In this document: positions 8,964 through 17,497 of the stretch, one piece after another
Layout of the letters: every line of letters starts with the position of its first letter
Position numbering within the stretch: the stretch's first letter is position 1
Source of the DNA: Cystobacter fuscus
GTDB taxonomy: Bacteria > Myxococcota > Myxococcia > Myxococcales > Myxococcaceae
Length of the DNA: 64,000 nt
Direction of reading: 5' to 3'
Assembly (NCBI RefSeq): GCF_002305875.1
Contig: NZ_CP022098.1
Coordinates: 8,990,001-9,054,000 of the forward strand
The notes under the pieces: generated by a model
What the model was told of the DNA's origin: nothing
The model's input: the letters and a program-made list of their open reading frames with translations, nothing else
Database searches by the model: none
Translations under genes and position numbers: made by a program

Positions 8964-9827
8964 ATGAATGGAACAGCCAAGCGCATCCGCTGGTCACATT
9001 TCGTGGACCGGCGGAGCGGACGGGGAATCATCGTCCCCATGGATCATGGGCTGACGATTGGACCGGTGGAAGGCCTGGCCAGCGTGGAGCAGCTCTCGCG
9101 CTGGATCGGTCATCCGGGCATCACGGGGATCATCGCCCACAAGGGCATGGTGGAGCGGCTCGGGAGCCATGGTCTGTTGAAGGGCATCGGCGTCATGATC
9201 CACCTCAATGGCATGATGTCGCTGGCCTCGACACCGGACCGCAAGGAGCGGCTGACCTCGGTGGAGGCGGCGCTCCGCCTCGGGGCGGACGCGGTCTCCC
9301 TGCAGCTCAACTTCGATGGAAAGAACGACGCCCACAACCTGGCCCAGCTCGGGTCGGTGGTGGACGAGGCCCAGCAGTACGGCCTGCCCGTGCTCACCAT
9401 GCTCTACGACAAGGTCCCCTGCGACGCGCAGGAGCAGCGCGTGAACAGGCTCAAGCACCTGATGCGCGCGTGCGTGGAGCTGGGCACGGACGCGCTCAAG
9501 CTGGCCGCGCCGGATGATCTCGCGCTGATGCCCACGCTGCTCGAGGGCATCCGGGAGCACACCGCCGTGTTCTTCGCGGGGGGAGCGATGCGCTCGGAGG
9601 CGGAGATCCTCATGATGGCCGAGGAGGTGGTGCGCTGCGGCGCCACCGGGCTGTGTGTGGGACGCAACATCTTCCAGCGGGAGTCCGCCCGCGCCACGCT
9701 CAGCCAGCTGCAGGAGGTGGTCCTGGGCAACCATGCCGTGGTGCCGGAGTCCGGTGGCACCTGGAGCCTGCCCGACCGCGCTCCCCAGGTGCGCTGGTCC
9801 CCCGTGGTGGAAGAGGTCGTGAAATGA
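8964..9827 (+). CDS. Class I aldolase, GriI / ADH-synthase-like C7 aminosugar-acid synthase
   Basis: The protein is 287 aa and follows AGGAGGAG. It is a DeoC/LacD-type TIM barrel: the early [11 protein letters not shown] segment, [12 protein letters not shown], a Schiff-base lysine in [10 protein letters not shown], and the phosphate-binding [10 protein letters not shown] and [10 protein letters not shown] loops. The archaeal relative makes 2-amino-3,7-dideoxy-D-threo-hept-6-ulosonate. GriI condenses aspartate semialdehyde with dihydroxyacetone phosphate to the C7 precursor of 3,4-AHBA. It lies 50 bases after the GriH-like gene and overlaps the aspartate kinase start by four bases (ATGA), so the three are very probably translationally coupled. 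Confidence 0.87.
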   Translation: MNGTAKRIRWSHFVDRRSGRGIIVPMDHGLTIGPVEGLASVEQLSRWIGHPGITGIIAHKGMVERLGSHGLLKGIGVMIHLNGMMSLASTPDRKERLTSVEAALRLGADAVSLQLNFDGKNDAHNLAQLGSVVDEAQQYGLPVLTMLYDKVPCDAQEQRVNRLKHLMRACVELGTDALKLAAPDDLALMPTLLEGIREHTAVFFAGGAMRSEAEILMMAEEVVRCGATGLCVGRNIFQRESARATLSQLQEVVLGNHAVVPESGGTWSLPDRAPQVRWSPVVEEVVK

Positions 9828-11143
9828 AGCCCACGGTCATAAGCCCCCTCCCTCCGGGGGGGCGGGCGTACCAGAACCACCGGCGACCCCTCGTCGTGAA
9901 GAAGTTCGGGGGAACGTCGGTGGCGGGTATCGAGCGCATCCGCAACATCGCCCGCATGGCGCTGGCCAGCCAGCAGGCGGGCAACGACGTGGTGGTGGTG
10001 GTCAGTGCCATGGCCGGCGAGACGGATCGGCTGTTGAAGCTGGCCCACCAGGTGCTTCCCCTGCCGGACTCGCGGGAGATGGATGTGCTCGCCTCGACGG
10101 GGGAGCAGGTGTCGGTGGCGCTGACGGCGCTGGCCATCCAGGCGGAAGGCGGACAGGCCTTCTCCCTGTTGGGGCACCAGCTGCCAGTGCTCACGGACAG
10201 CGCCTTCTCCCGAGCCCGCATCCAGCGGGTGGAGCAGGGCCCCATCCGCCGGGCCCTCGCCCAGGGGAAGATCGTCGTGGTCGCGGGCTTCCAGGGGGTG
10301 GATCCCGACAACAACATCACCACCCTGGGGCGCGGTGGCTCGGACACCACCGCGGTGGCGGTGGCGGCCGCGCTGAAGGCGGACGTCTGTGAAATCTACA
10401 CGGACGTGGACGGTGTCTACACGGCCGATCCCCGTGTCTGTCCTTCCGGGCGAAAGCTGAACACCATTGCGTATGAAGAGATGCTCGAGTTGGCGTCCCT
10501 GGGGGCCAAGGTGCTCCAGGTGCGCAGCGTGGAGATCGCCATGAAATACGAGGTACCCGTGCACGTACGCAGCACGTTCTCGGAAGAGGAAGGGACCCGG
10601 ATCGTCGCCCGGGAGCAGGTGCTCGAGGCCCGGCAACTGACCGGACTGGCGTGCGAGCGCGGGCAGGCCCGGGTGGAGCTGCTCGGGGTGGAGTGCAGCC
10701 CGCATCAGGTGTTGGAGGTCACGGACCTGCTGGCCGACTTGAACGTGAGCGTGGACATGCTCTGCCATACCCGCTGCGGCCTGGAGCGTTCCCGGACGGA
10801 CATCTCCTTCACCCTGCCGGAGGGAGAGTTGCTCCGCATGCAGCCCCACCTGGAGCAGCTCTCCGAACGGCTCGGCGCCCGTGAGCTGCGGGTGTCGTCG
10901 AACCTGGCCAAGGTGTCGCTGGTGGGCATCGGCCTGCGCTCGGATCCGGGAATCGCCGCCCGCCTGTGCCGCGTCCTGAACCAGCAGGGCATCGCCGTGT
11001 CGGGCCTGGTGGTGAATGAGCTGCGGGTGAGCTGCCTGCTGGGGTCGGGACACGCGGACGACGCCATCCGCCTGCTGCACGAAGCCTTCGAGCTCGCCGA
11101 CGAGACCTCCACCGAAGCGCTCACCGCCAGCGCCCCGGCCTGA
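9824..11143 (+). CDS. Aspartate kinase supplying the AHBA pathway
   Basis: The protein is 439 aa. ATG 9824 overlaps the preceding TGA; a longer frame back to 9653 lies within the aldolase gene. The N-terminal kinase domain has [10 protein letters not shown], the [20 protein letters not shown] active-site run and the [14 protein letters not shown] block. The C-terminus carries two ACT-type regions, containing [17 protein letters not shown] and [13 protein letters not shown]. It phosphorylates aspartate, the first step to aspartate semialdehyde. A pathway-dedicated kinase beside GriI/GriH homologues would boost precursor supply. No semialdehyde dehydrogenase is in the cluster, so the housekeeping one must be used. 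Whether the ACT domains are feedback-insensitive cannot be told by eye. Confidence 0.88.
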   Translation: MKPTVISPLPPGGRAYQNHRRPLVVKKFGGTSVAGIERIRNIARMALASQQAGNDVVVVVSAMAGETDRLLKLAHQVLPLPDSREMDVLASTGEQVSVALTALAIQAEGGQAFSLLGHQLPVLTDSAFSRARIQRVEQGPIRRALAQGKIVVVAGFQGVDPDNNITTLGRGGSDTTAVAVAAALKADVCEIYTDVDGVYTADPRVCPSGRKLNTIAYEEMLELASLGAKVLQVRSVEIAMKYEVPVHVRSTFSEEEGTRIVAREQVLEARQLTGLACERGQARVELLGVECSPHQVLEVTDLLADLNVSVDMLCHTRCGLERSRTDISFTLPEGELLRMQPHLEQLSERLGARELRVSSNLAKVSLVGIGLRSDPGIAARLCRVLNQQGIAVSGLVVNELRVSCLLGSGHADDAIRLLHEAFELADETSTEALTASAPA

Positions 11144-11169
11144 GCGGCGCAGCGCGTGAAGTCCATGAG

Positions 11170-11213
11170 CCGGGCTGCCCGAGCCCCGATTCCAGGGCAG
11201 CCCGGTTCTGTTT
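11170..11213 (+). terminator. Rho-independent terminator of the AHBA operon
   Basis: A perfect 11-bp stem, CCGGGCTGCCC at 11170-11180 with GGGCAGCCCGG at 11195-11205, encloses a 14-base loop and is followed by TTCTGTTT. It begins 27 bases after the aspartate kinase stop. A homologous, longer hairpin occurs at 11712-11755, because this segment was duplicated. Confidence 0.7.
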
Positions 11214-11290
11214 CCAGGATGTGGCGGTGCAGTGCGGCACGGACTTCCCGATGGAGCGCGCCTCGAGCGGGTGCGCGGCCGGGAGGACGG
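11214..11290 (-). pseudogene. Decayed copy of the 3' end of the multicopper oxidase gene
   Basis: On + the stretch CCAGGATGTGGCGGTGCAG, then ...ACTTCCCGATG... and AGCGGGTGCG, repeats with substitutions the sequence at about 11838-11905. There it encodes the C-terminal HCHILDHEDLGM copper motif region of the oxidase on the reverse strand. Here it is out of frame and cut directly against the terminator. It is part of a tandem duplication of the gene junction. Confidence 0.7.
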
Positions 11291-11319
11291 GCCTGACCCC
11301 CAAAGCAGATGGCGGGCCC

Positions 11320-11700
11320 TCGTGGCCGGACTGAACGTGAGCGTGGACATGCCCTGCCATGCCCGATGAGGGCGGGCGCGCGCCCCGGACGGACAGCTCC
11401 TTCATCTCGAGTGGTTCCCGAACAAGCCAGGCGCCCGTGGACCGCGGAAGCCAGCGAAGCTGGCCAGAGTCACCGCTGGTGGGTGGTGGCCCGCGCTCCG
11501 GCCATCCGCCGCCCGCCCATGCCGCGGCCCGAAGCCGCTGCGCAGCTCCGTGCCGGGCAGGTTCCGTCAGAGGGAAGGCGGTTGCGCGGAGCGAGGGCGT
11601 TCATCACCCCAGACAGGACCTACCTCGGGTCACTCGCCTGGCGGGACATCCTCCGGGCCTCACACCTCCAGCGCCCCGGCCTGAGCGGCGGACGCATGGA
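11320..11700 (+). pseudogene. Decayed copy of the 3' end of the aspartate kinase gene
   Basis: CTGAACGTGAGCGTGGACAT at about 11330 repeats the kinase sequence at 10739 almost exactly. Patches further along also match (GCCATGCCCG, CCCCGGACGGACA, CTGGCCA...GCTGGTGG, the 23-base CCAGCGCCCCGGCC/TGAGCGGCG end at about 11669). Substitutions and indels destroy the frame. It cannot encode a kinase. It is a remnant that dates a duplication of the kinase/oxidase junction. Confidence 0.75.
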
Positions 11701-11711
11701 GAAGGGGGCCG

Positions 11712-11755
11712 GGCACCGGGCTGCCCGAGTCAAACGCTCAGGGCAGCCCGGTGCC
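11712..11755 (-). terminator. Long hairpin after the multicopper oxidase gene
   Basis: The arms GGCACCGGGCTGCCC (from 11712) and GGGCAGCCCGGTGCC (to 11755) pair perfectly, with an added GAG/CTC extension across a bulge. It starts five bases beyond the oxidase stop on the reverse strand. The following T-tract is weak (CCCCTTCTCC). It is the second copy of the 11170-11213 hairpin. Confidence 0.55.
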
Positions 11756-11759
11756 GGAG

Positions 11760-13352
11760 TCAGTGGGGGTGCTCGCTACTGCTCATCGAACCGGGCGGGA
11801 CGATTTCCTCCACCTCCATCATTCCCAGATCCTCATGGTCCAGGATGTGGCAGTGCAGCACGAACTTCCCGATGTATCGCCTGTAGCGGGTGCGCAGCCG
11901 GAAGGCCTCGCCCGGCCGCATGAAGAGGGTATCCTTCCAGACGTCCTTTCCATTGCCCAGCATCACCAGGAAGGGATTGACGTGGATGTGGAAGGGATGG
12001 CCCAGTGCCTGTGAGGCGGAGAGGTGCCACTCCTCCACCGACTCCAACTGGAGCCGGCGCGGCGGTTCGTTCGGGTCGTAGGGCCGGCCGTTGATCATGA
12101 ACATGGGCGGGACGACGCTGAAATCCACATCGAAGTGCGCCTCCTGGGTGCCAGTGACTTCCTCGTCCTTGATGGGCGAGAAGGGCACCAGCCTGGCCAG
12201 ATCGGCCGCGCTGGGCAGCGGCATCATGCCGCCGCTCCTGCCCTCCACCACGACGCGAGCCAGGACCTTGCGCGACTCCTCCTGGCCATGCAGCGAGTCC
12301 TTGACAGCGCTCGCCTCATCCACCAGCAGGTAGGTCTCCTGCACGGCACCGGCCCTCACCATCACGTCCACCCGGTAGCCGGGAAACATCTCCGTTTCCT
12401 GGACCGCGTCGAGGCGGCCGGTGGTGATGCCGTCGTGGGCGATCTGGTACTGCGTCATCACGGCCCGCGGATCGCTCTCGCGCTCGAGTCGGAGCCGGAG
12501 AGCCTCCATGGTGCCCGTGTGGATGAACCTCCAGCGCTGCGCCTCGCCCGGCCTCAGCTTGATGGTGGGCATGAGCTCCCCGTTGATGAGGGTGCGCAGG
12601 CCGGACCGCTCCCAGGCTCCCGGCATGAACGGGTCGTAGTTCTCCACCATGTTGATCTGCTTGCCCGGCGCTTCGGGATCCTCCCTCAGGACATAGGGGA
12701 TCTGCTCGAACACGAAGAGCCGCTCCCGGGCATTCCTGATGGCGGGAAGCTCGTCGATGTCGCCGCGGACGATGATGGCGCCGACCATGCCACTGGAGAC
12801 CTGCAAGGCCACCGAGCCGTGCTTGTGGGCATGGTACCAGTAGGTCCCGGCGGGGTGGTCCTCGGGAATCTTGATTTCATACTCGAAACGCTTCTGGGGA
12901 CCGATGGCCAACAGCACGTTGTCCGAGTTTCCCACGGGAGACACGTGCAGCCCGTGGGTGTGGATGTTGGTGGTGTTGAAGCCGTGCGGAATGTTGGGGG
13001 TGGGATGGAGCAGCCCCGCCTCCACCGGGGGAGGTTCCGGCGGAAGCTGGTTGTCCAGGAGGATGCTCAAGGTGGTTCCGGCCCGCACCTCGATGGTCGG
13101 TCCGACGAGCCCTCCATTGTAGGAGCGCAACTTCACGTCATCCCATTGCGTGCACTCGCCCTGCTCCATGGTCCGGCAGATACGATTGGTGGCGTACTTG
13201 ACCACGAGGTCCTGGGAAACCTTCTGTTGTTCGTACGGCCGTGGCCATGGCGTGGGCCATGGTTGTTGAGGAAGGGTGATCGCCGCGGCGCCCGCCATCA
13301 ACCCAATACCCAGCAGCGAAAGGCTGCTCTTTCTGAGAGACAAGAGTCCCAA
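11760..13352 (-). CDS. Secreted laccase-like multicopper oxidase
   Basis: The protein is about 530 aa from a TTG at 13352; no in-frame ATG precedes the signal peptide, so the exact start is uncertain. A hydrophobic export signal covers residues 5-25. All four copper motifs of three-domain multicopper oxidases are present: HTHG (131-134), YWYHAHKHGS (171-180), HPFHIHVNPF (about 468) and HCHILDHEDLGM (about 505), with Met as the likely T1 axial ligand. These enzymes oxidise phenols, aminophenols or metals with O2. Phenoxazinone synthase of this class couples o-aminophenols. Facing a 3,4-AHBA operon, the oxidase could act on its product, but it is convergent, not co-transcribed, so the link is only suggestive. 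Confidence 0.85.
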   Translation of the reverse strand: MGLLSLRKSSLSLLGIGLMAGAAAITLPQQPWPTPWPRPYEQQKVSQDLVVKYATNRICRTMEQGECTQWDDVKLRSYNGGLVGPTIEVRAGTTLSILLDNQLPPEPPPVEAGLLHPTPNIPHGFNTTNIHTHGLHVSPVGNSDNVLLAIGPQKRFEYEIKIPEDHPAGTYWYHAHKHGSVALQVSSGMVGAIIVRGDIDELPAIRNARERLFVFEQIPYVLREDPEAPGKQINMVENYDPFMPGAWERSGLRTLINGELMPTIKLRPGEAQRWRFIHTGTMEALRLRLERESDPRAVMTQYQIAHDGITTGRLDAVQETEMFPGYRVDVMVRAGAVQETYLLVDEASAVKDSLHGQEESRKVLARVVVEGRSGGMMPLPSAADLARLVPFSPIKDEEVTGTQEAHFDVDFSVVPPMFMINGRPYDPNEPPRRLQLESVEEWHLSASQALGHPFHIHVNPFLVMLGNGKDVWKDTLFMRPGEAFRLRTRYRRYIGKFVLHCHILDHEDLGMMEVEEIVPPGSMSSSEHPH

Positions 13353-13597
13353 GTTCAGACCTGCGCTTTCTCCCTGATCTCAATCAGATAGGGGAAGGCG
13401 AGAGTAGGACCGTCTCTAATTCCGGACAGGCCAGAATCGCTAAAGTTTCCTCCATCAAACTGCCACGACGTGAGGGAGCGGAAACTCCACCCTCCAACGC
13501 CCTGGACTTGATAATTGATTACCCTGCCGTCCGAGACGAAACGAGCCCGGGCTGCCACTTCCCCGACGCGGACCAGGAGCGGTGGCCCCCACGTGAC

Positions 13598-14275
13598 TCA
13601 ATGGAGCCGTCGCGCTACCGCGCGCAGCACGGCGGATTCCAGCTCGGCCGGGGTGGGGCCCGAACTCTGCACACCCAATTCCGCTGCCAGCCCAGGGAGC
13701 GCATTGATGGCGAGGCCACCCACGAGGATGGGCAGAGCGGGGTCCAGCCGCTCGCGAACCTCCGCGACGGCCCTGCGAAGGGCGGGAATGTTGAAAAGCA
13801 TCGTCACCGACAAAGCCAGCACGTCTGGCAGCTCTCGCTCGAGGAGCCCCACCAGGCTGTGCGTGGGAAGGTTGGCTCCGAGGTACATCACGGTGAAGCC
13901 CGCCAGTTCCAGGAAGTCGGACAACAGGCGGGTGGGCATCTCGTGCATCTCCCCCTCGACGCAGGCCACCGCCACGCTCACTCCTCGGGAGGGCGAGGGC
14001 TGGGCACGAGAGAAGAGGTGGGCGAGCGCCACCTGGGAGACGGCGGTGGCCCGGTGCTCCTGGGCAATGCCGATCTCCCCCTGCTGCCAGAGCCGGCCCA
14101 GCTCTCGCTGAGCCGCCTGGATCACCTGACACTGGAGTTCCGTGACGGAAACACCCTGCGCCAAGGCCTCATCCAGGAGGCGCAGGGTGCCCCGCAGGTC
14201 CCCCGCCATCTGCTCGGCGAGATAGGACCCGAGCAGGCGAAGGAAGCGAAGCTCCGCTGGCTGGCTTTGTTCCAT
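13598..14275 (-). CDS. Stand-alone cobalamin-binding protein with CarH-type Wx9EH cap motif
   Basis: The protein is 225 aa and starts MEQSQPAELRFLRLLG; a longer open frame upstream covers the divergent kinase gene and was rejected. The N-terminal helical cap has W-QQGEIGIAQ-EH, matching the Wx9EH motif of AdoCbl photoreceptors of the CarH/LitR type. The C-terminal Rossmann-like half has GEMHEMPTRLL in place of the usual ExHxxG: the B12 lower ligand His is kept and the Gly is Pro. There is no MerR DNA-binding domain. It probably senses B12 or light and acts through a partner, perhaps the divergently transcribed histidine kinase 178 bases away. That coupling is inference. Confidence 0.78.
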   Translation of the reverse strand: MEQSQPAELRFLRLLGSYLAEQMAGDLRGTLRLLDEALAQGVSVTELQCQVIQAAQRELGRLWQQGEIGIAQEHRATAVSQVALAHLFSRAQPSPSRGVSVAVACVEGEMHEMPTRLLSDFLELAGFTVMYLGANLPTHSLVGLLERELPDVLALSVTMLFNIPALRRAVAEVRERLDPALPILVGGLAINALPGLAAELGVQSSGPTPAELESAVLRAVARRLH

Positions 14276-14453
14276 GATTCCCTGGCACGCGCCTCCTGAG
14301 AACCAAACATAGTCACGAGGATTGTCTTCGCGGGGTGGAGGAGGCCCTGGCGCCGCCCTGCCCGCCCCTGCCCCTTGCGTGCCCTGGGATTGGAAAGACT
14401 TTCCACCCACTCCATCTTGAGGGAGACCAGAGTCGCTCTGGTCGGGAGTTCTC

Positions 14454-15935
14454 ATGGGGGAGGGACAGGACATGCGCCGGCTCCCCTGGGAGACCGCTGG
14501 AAAGGTGATTTTCTCGGGGCTCGTCCTCCTGGGAGCCCTTGCCCTGGTGAATGTCGTGACCTCCCCCAGGCAGTCGGAGGGATGGAGCTTCCCGTGGGTG
14601 GCGGTGTTGGTGGCGCTGGCACTGGGCGTGGGGGTCCTGCTCGGCTCCCGACAACCAGAGGAGTCCTTGCCCTCCGAGGTGGAGAGGCGCGAGTGGGAGG
14701 GCCGATTCCTGAGCGAGGTAGGCGCGCGCCTCGCCTCGACGCTGGACCATGAGCAGACGCTCACGAACGTCGCCACGCTGGCCGTGGGTTCCCTGGCGGA
14801 CTGCTGCCTCCTCTCCCTGGAGGCCGAGGACTGGAGACCGCGGCGGCTGAAGGCCGTGCATCTCGATGCGGACAAGGCTCCACTCGTCGAGGCCATGGAG
14901 CGCACGGCGCTCGATCGGCGGGGCCCGCCCTTGCTCTCGTTCCCGCTGGAGCCGCGGCGGCCCTGGGTGCTGTCGGATGTGTCCTCCGCGAGCCTCGAGT
15001 CCCTCGCCCGAAGCGAGGAGCACCTCCGGCTCCTGCTCGAGCTGAACCCGCGCTCGCTCATGGGCCTGCCACTGCTGGTTCACGGACACTTCCTGGGCAC
15101 GCTCGTGCTCGTCTCCTGTGCTCCCCGCCACGCGTATGAAGAGGCAGACCTGCGGCTGGGAGAGGAGCTGGCGCGCCGGGCCGCGCTCGCGATCCAGAGC
15201 GCCCGGCTCTACCGGACCGCCCGGGAAGCCACCCAGGCGCGTGACGACGTCCTGGCCGTGGTGGCGCACGACCTGCGCAATCCGCTCAACGCCATCTCCA
15301 TCAGTGCCCAGACGTTGTTGAGACAGCGGACCATCGCCAACGACCCACAGCTCCAGGCTCCCTTGCGCATCATCCGCAGCTCCGTGGAGCGCATGAACCG
15401 GTTGATTCAGGATCTCCTGAACGTGAGCCGCATGGAGGCGGGCAAGCTGGCCGTGGAGACCTATCCGGAGCCCGCGGAGTCACTCCTCCAGGAAGCGCTC
15501 GAGGAGGCGCGCCCGCTGGCCTCGCGGCTCCAACTGAGCACCGACATCGCCGAGGTGCTGCCCGCGGTGCGCGTGGATCGGGAACGAATCCTCCAGGTCT
15601 TCTCCAACCTGCTGGGCAATGCCCTGAAGTTCACCCCGCCCGGGGGCCGGGTGACGCTCGGCGCCCGGGCGGAGGGAGCGGTGGTGCGCTTCTGGGTGAG
15701 TGATACCGGCCCGGGAATTCCCCCCGAGGCCCGTGAGCACCTCTTCGACCGCTTCTGGCAGATGCGGCACGGAGATCGACGGGGGGCCGGGCTCGGGCTG
15801 TCCATCGCCAAGGGGCTCGTCGAGGCGCACGGAGGGCGCATCTGGGTGGAGAGCGAGCCTGGCCACGGAAGTACCTTCTCCTTCGTCGTGCCCGTGGCGC
15901 ACGAGGCCCCTCCCCTCACTCACTCGGGACCGTGA
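14454..15935 (+). CDS. Membrane histidine kinase with GAF domain
   Basis: The protein is 493 aa from ATG 14454, after GGGAG; ATG 14472, after GGAGGGACAGGAC, is equally plausible. Two membrane helices (about 18-36 and 45-64) are followed by a GAF domain (about 85-250). The kinase core has H-box VVAHDLRNPLNAIS (His about 271), N-box SNLLGNALKF (about 383), G1 DTGPGIP (about 416), F-box LFDRFWQ and G2 GAGLGLSIAKG (about 444). It should autophosphorylate in response to a GAF or membrane signal. No response regulator is adjacent. It is divergent from the cobalamin-binding protein, which may share its promoter region. Confidence 0.88.
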   Translation: MGEGQDMRRLPWETAGKVIFSGLVLLGALALVNVVTSPRQSEGWSFPWVAVLVALALGVGVLLGSRQPEESLPSEVERREWEGRFLSEVGARLASTLDHEQTLTNVATLAVGSLADCCLLSLEAEDWRPRRLKAVHLDADKAPLVEAMERTALDRRGPPLLSFPLEPRRPWVLSDVSSASLESLARSEEHLRLLLELNPRSLMGLPLLVHGHFLGTLVLVSCAPRHAYEEADLRLGEELARRAALAIQSARLYRTAREATQARDDVLAVVAHDLRNPLNAISISAQTLLRQRTIANDPQLQAPLRIIRSSVERMNRLIQDLLNVSRMEAGKLAVETYPEPAESLLQEALEEARPLASRLQLSTDIAEVLPAVRVDRERILQVFSNLLGNALKFTPPGGRVTLGARAEGAVVRFWVSDTGPGIPPEAREHLFDRFWQMRHGDRRGAGLGLSIAKGLVEAHGGRIWVESEPGHGSTFSFVVPVAHEAPPLTHSGP

Positions 15936-15957
15936 GCCACGGGCAGCCAGCCCTGGC

Positions 15958-17139
15958 TCACTCCTGGACCACGGGAGCCTCCGTCACATACAGCTCGGCG
16001 GAAGACTGATCGTGATTGCCGGCACCGCCCACGACGAGCAGGGAGCCCTCGGGCAGCAACGTGGCCGTGTGCTGGAAGCGATCCACGTTCATGCTGGCCG
16101 TGGAGCTCCAGGTCCCCGTGGCCGGGTCATACAACTCCGCGGAGAAGTGGATGCCGCCGTTGTCATGGTAGCCACCCGTCACGAGCACCCGGCCATCGGG
16201 CAGCAGCGTCGCCGTGTGATAGCGCCGTGCCGCGTTCATGCCGGCCGTGGACGACCACGTCTGGGTATTCGGGTCGTACAGCTCCGCCGAGACATTGCGC
16301 CCATCCGGATCACCTCCGGCCACGAGCACCTGGCCCGTGGCCAGCAGCGTCGCGGAGTGATAGGTGCGAGGCGCCCTCATGCTGGTCGTGGACGACCATG
16401 TCCCGGTGCTCGGGTCATACAGTTCCGCCGCGTTCCTCCGGCTTCCCTTGTCATCCCCACCCACCACCAACACCCGCCCATCGGGCAGCAACGTCGCCGT
16501 GTGATGGGTGCGCGCCGTGCCCAGGCTTCCCGTGGCCGTCCAGGTGCTGGTGCCCGGATCGTACAGCTCCGCCGAGCTCAGCGCGCGCCCGCCGAATTCC
16601 TTGTCGGTGCCCCCCACCACGAGCAACCGGCCATCGGGCATCAGCGTCGCCGTGTGGCCGAAGCGCGTCGTGAGCATGTTGCCCGCGGGGCTCCACGAGA
16701 CCGTGATTTCGTCGTACAGTTCCGCGTTGACCCCCGTGCGAGGGTGCCGTCCGCCGCCCGCCACGAGCACCCGGCCATCGGGCATCAACGTCGCCGTGTG
16801 CGAGCGGTGGGTGGTGAGCATGTTGGCCGACCGCCACCACTCTCCATTTCTCGGCTCGTATGCCTCCGTGGTGGTATTGAAGCCGCCCGCCACGAGCACC
16901 TGGCCCGAGGGCAGCAGGGTGGCGGTGTGATACAGGCGCGGCAACTGCATGCTCCCGGTGACCGCCCAGGACGGCGCACCAGGCGTCTCACCGTCACGCA
17001 AGGCCGAACCAGACGTCGCCGGCCCTCGAGTCATGTCTCGTCTGTCTTCAGCCCCGCCCGATTCCGGAGCCCCACACCCACCCAGAGCCGCGAACAAGGC
17101 GAGCACGGCACCACGACACATGGTTTTCTTCATGAGCAT
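15958..17139 (-). CDS. Kelch-repeat lipoprotein
   Basis: The protein is 393 aa from ATG 17139 ([10 protein letters not shown]), preceded by GGGAG; the next ATG at 17133 is an alternative. The lipobox is [11 protein letters not shown]. About six to seven Kelch units follow, each built on [16 protein letters not shown] followed by SAELYDPxTxTWSxT. They should form one beta-propeller on the outer surface. Such lipoproteins are abundant in myxobacteria and generally of unknown binding partner. A fragment of another Kelch gene is at 54719-54926. Confidence 0.85.
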   Translation of the reverse strand: MLMKKTMCRGAVLALFAALGGCGAPESGGAEDRRDMTRGPATSGSALRDGETPGAPSWAVTGSMQLPRLYHTATLLPSGQVLVAGGFNTTTEAYEPRNGEWWRSANMLTTHRSHTATLMPDGRVLVAGGGRHPRTGVNAELYDEITVSWSPAGNMLTTRFGHTATLMPDGRLLVVGGTDKEFGGRALSSAELYDPGTSTWTATGSLGTARTHHTATLLPDGRVLVVGGDDKGSRRNAAELYDPSTGTWSSTTSMRAPRTYHSATLLATGQVLVAGGDPDGRNVSAELYDPNTQTWSSTAGMNAARRYHTATLLPDGRVLVTGGYHDNGGIHFSAELYDPATGTWSSTASMNVDRFQHTATLLPEGSLLVVGGAGNHDQSSAELYVTEAPVVQE

Positions 17140-17497
17140 GTCTGACGACTCCCGCTGGCAGTGGCCCCGAGTCATTGCTCTCATGTATTACTCAGAAGGC
17201 AGACCCGAGGTGCTGCGAAAGCTAGGCAGCGCGGAACAGGGGCTCAATTGCTGGCCCTCCGGCTGTTGAGCCGTGCGCGCTCACGCAGTCGGAAATGTCT
17301 GGTTCATCCTGGTTGACGTGTCTCCAGGGGCCAATGGGGTGGCGATTGCAGCAGCAGGGTGAAGGAGAAGGTACTGCCCACACCCACCGGCCGGACCGAA
17401 CGCGCGGCGCGCCACGGGAAGTATGGACAAAAACAAAATTGATGTAAAATAAGAAACATGAGAAAGAGCTGGTGAAACCGCTATTCCAGGGAGAACC
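17140..17497. other. Divergent intergenic region, AT-rich on the right
   Basis: No gene is seen. The last 80 bases before the glycosidase gene are unusually AT-rich for this genome (ACAAAAACAAAATTGATGTA and following), consistent with a promoter for the rightward gene. Confidence 0.5.

Larger units (their letters stand above)
10733..11910. repeat. Degenerate tandem duplication spanning the convergent kinase/oxidase junction
   Basis: Unit 1 (about 10733-11290) is real kinase 3' end, terminator hairpin, then eroded oxidase 3' end. Unit 2 (about 11320-11910) is eroded kinase 3' end, related hairpin, then real oxidase 3' end. Order and orientation are the same in both units. One ancestral tandem duplication followed by decay of the redundant halves explains it. 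Confidence 0.72.

Noticed and set aside
9404-11350. Long reverse-strand open frame (648 codons) opposite the aldolase and aspartate kinase
   Set aside because: It is the shadow of two genes with clear family motifs on +. Its composition is anticodon-like and no motif is present.
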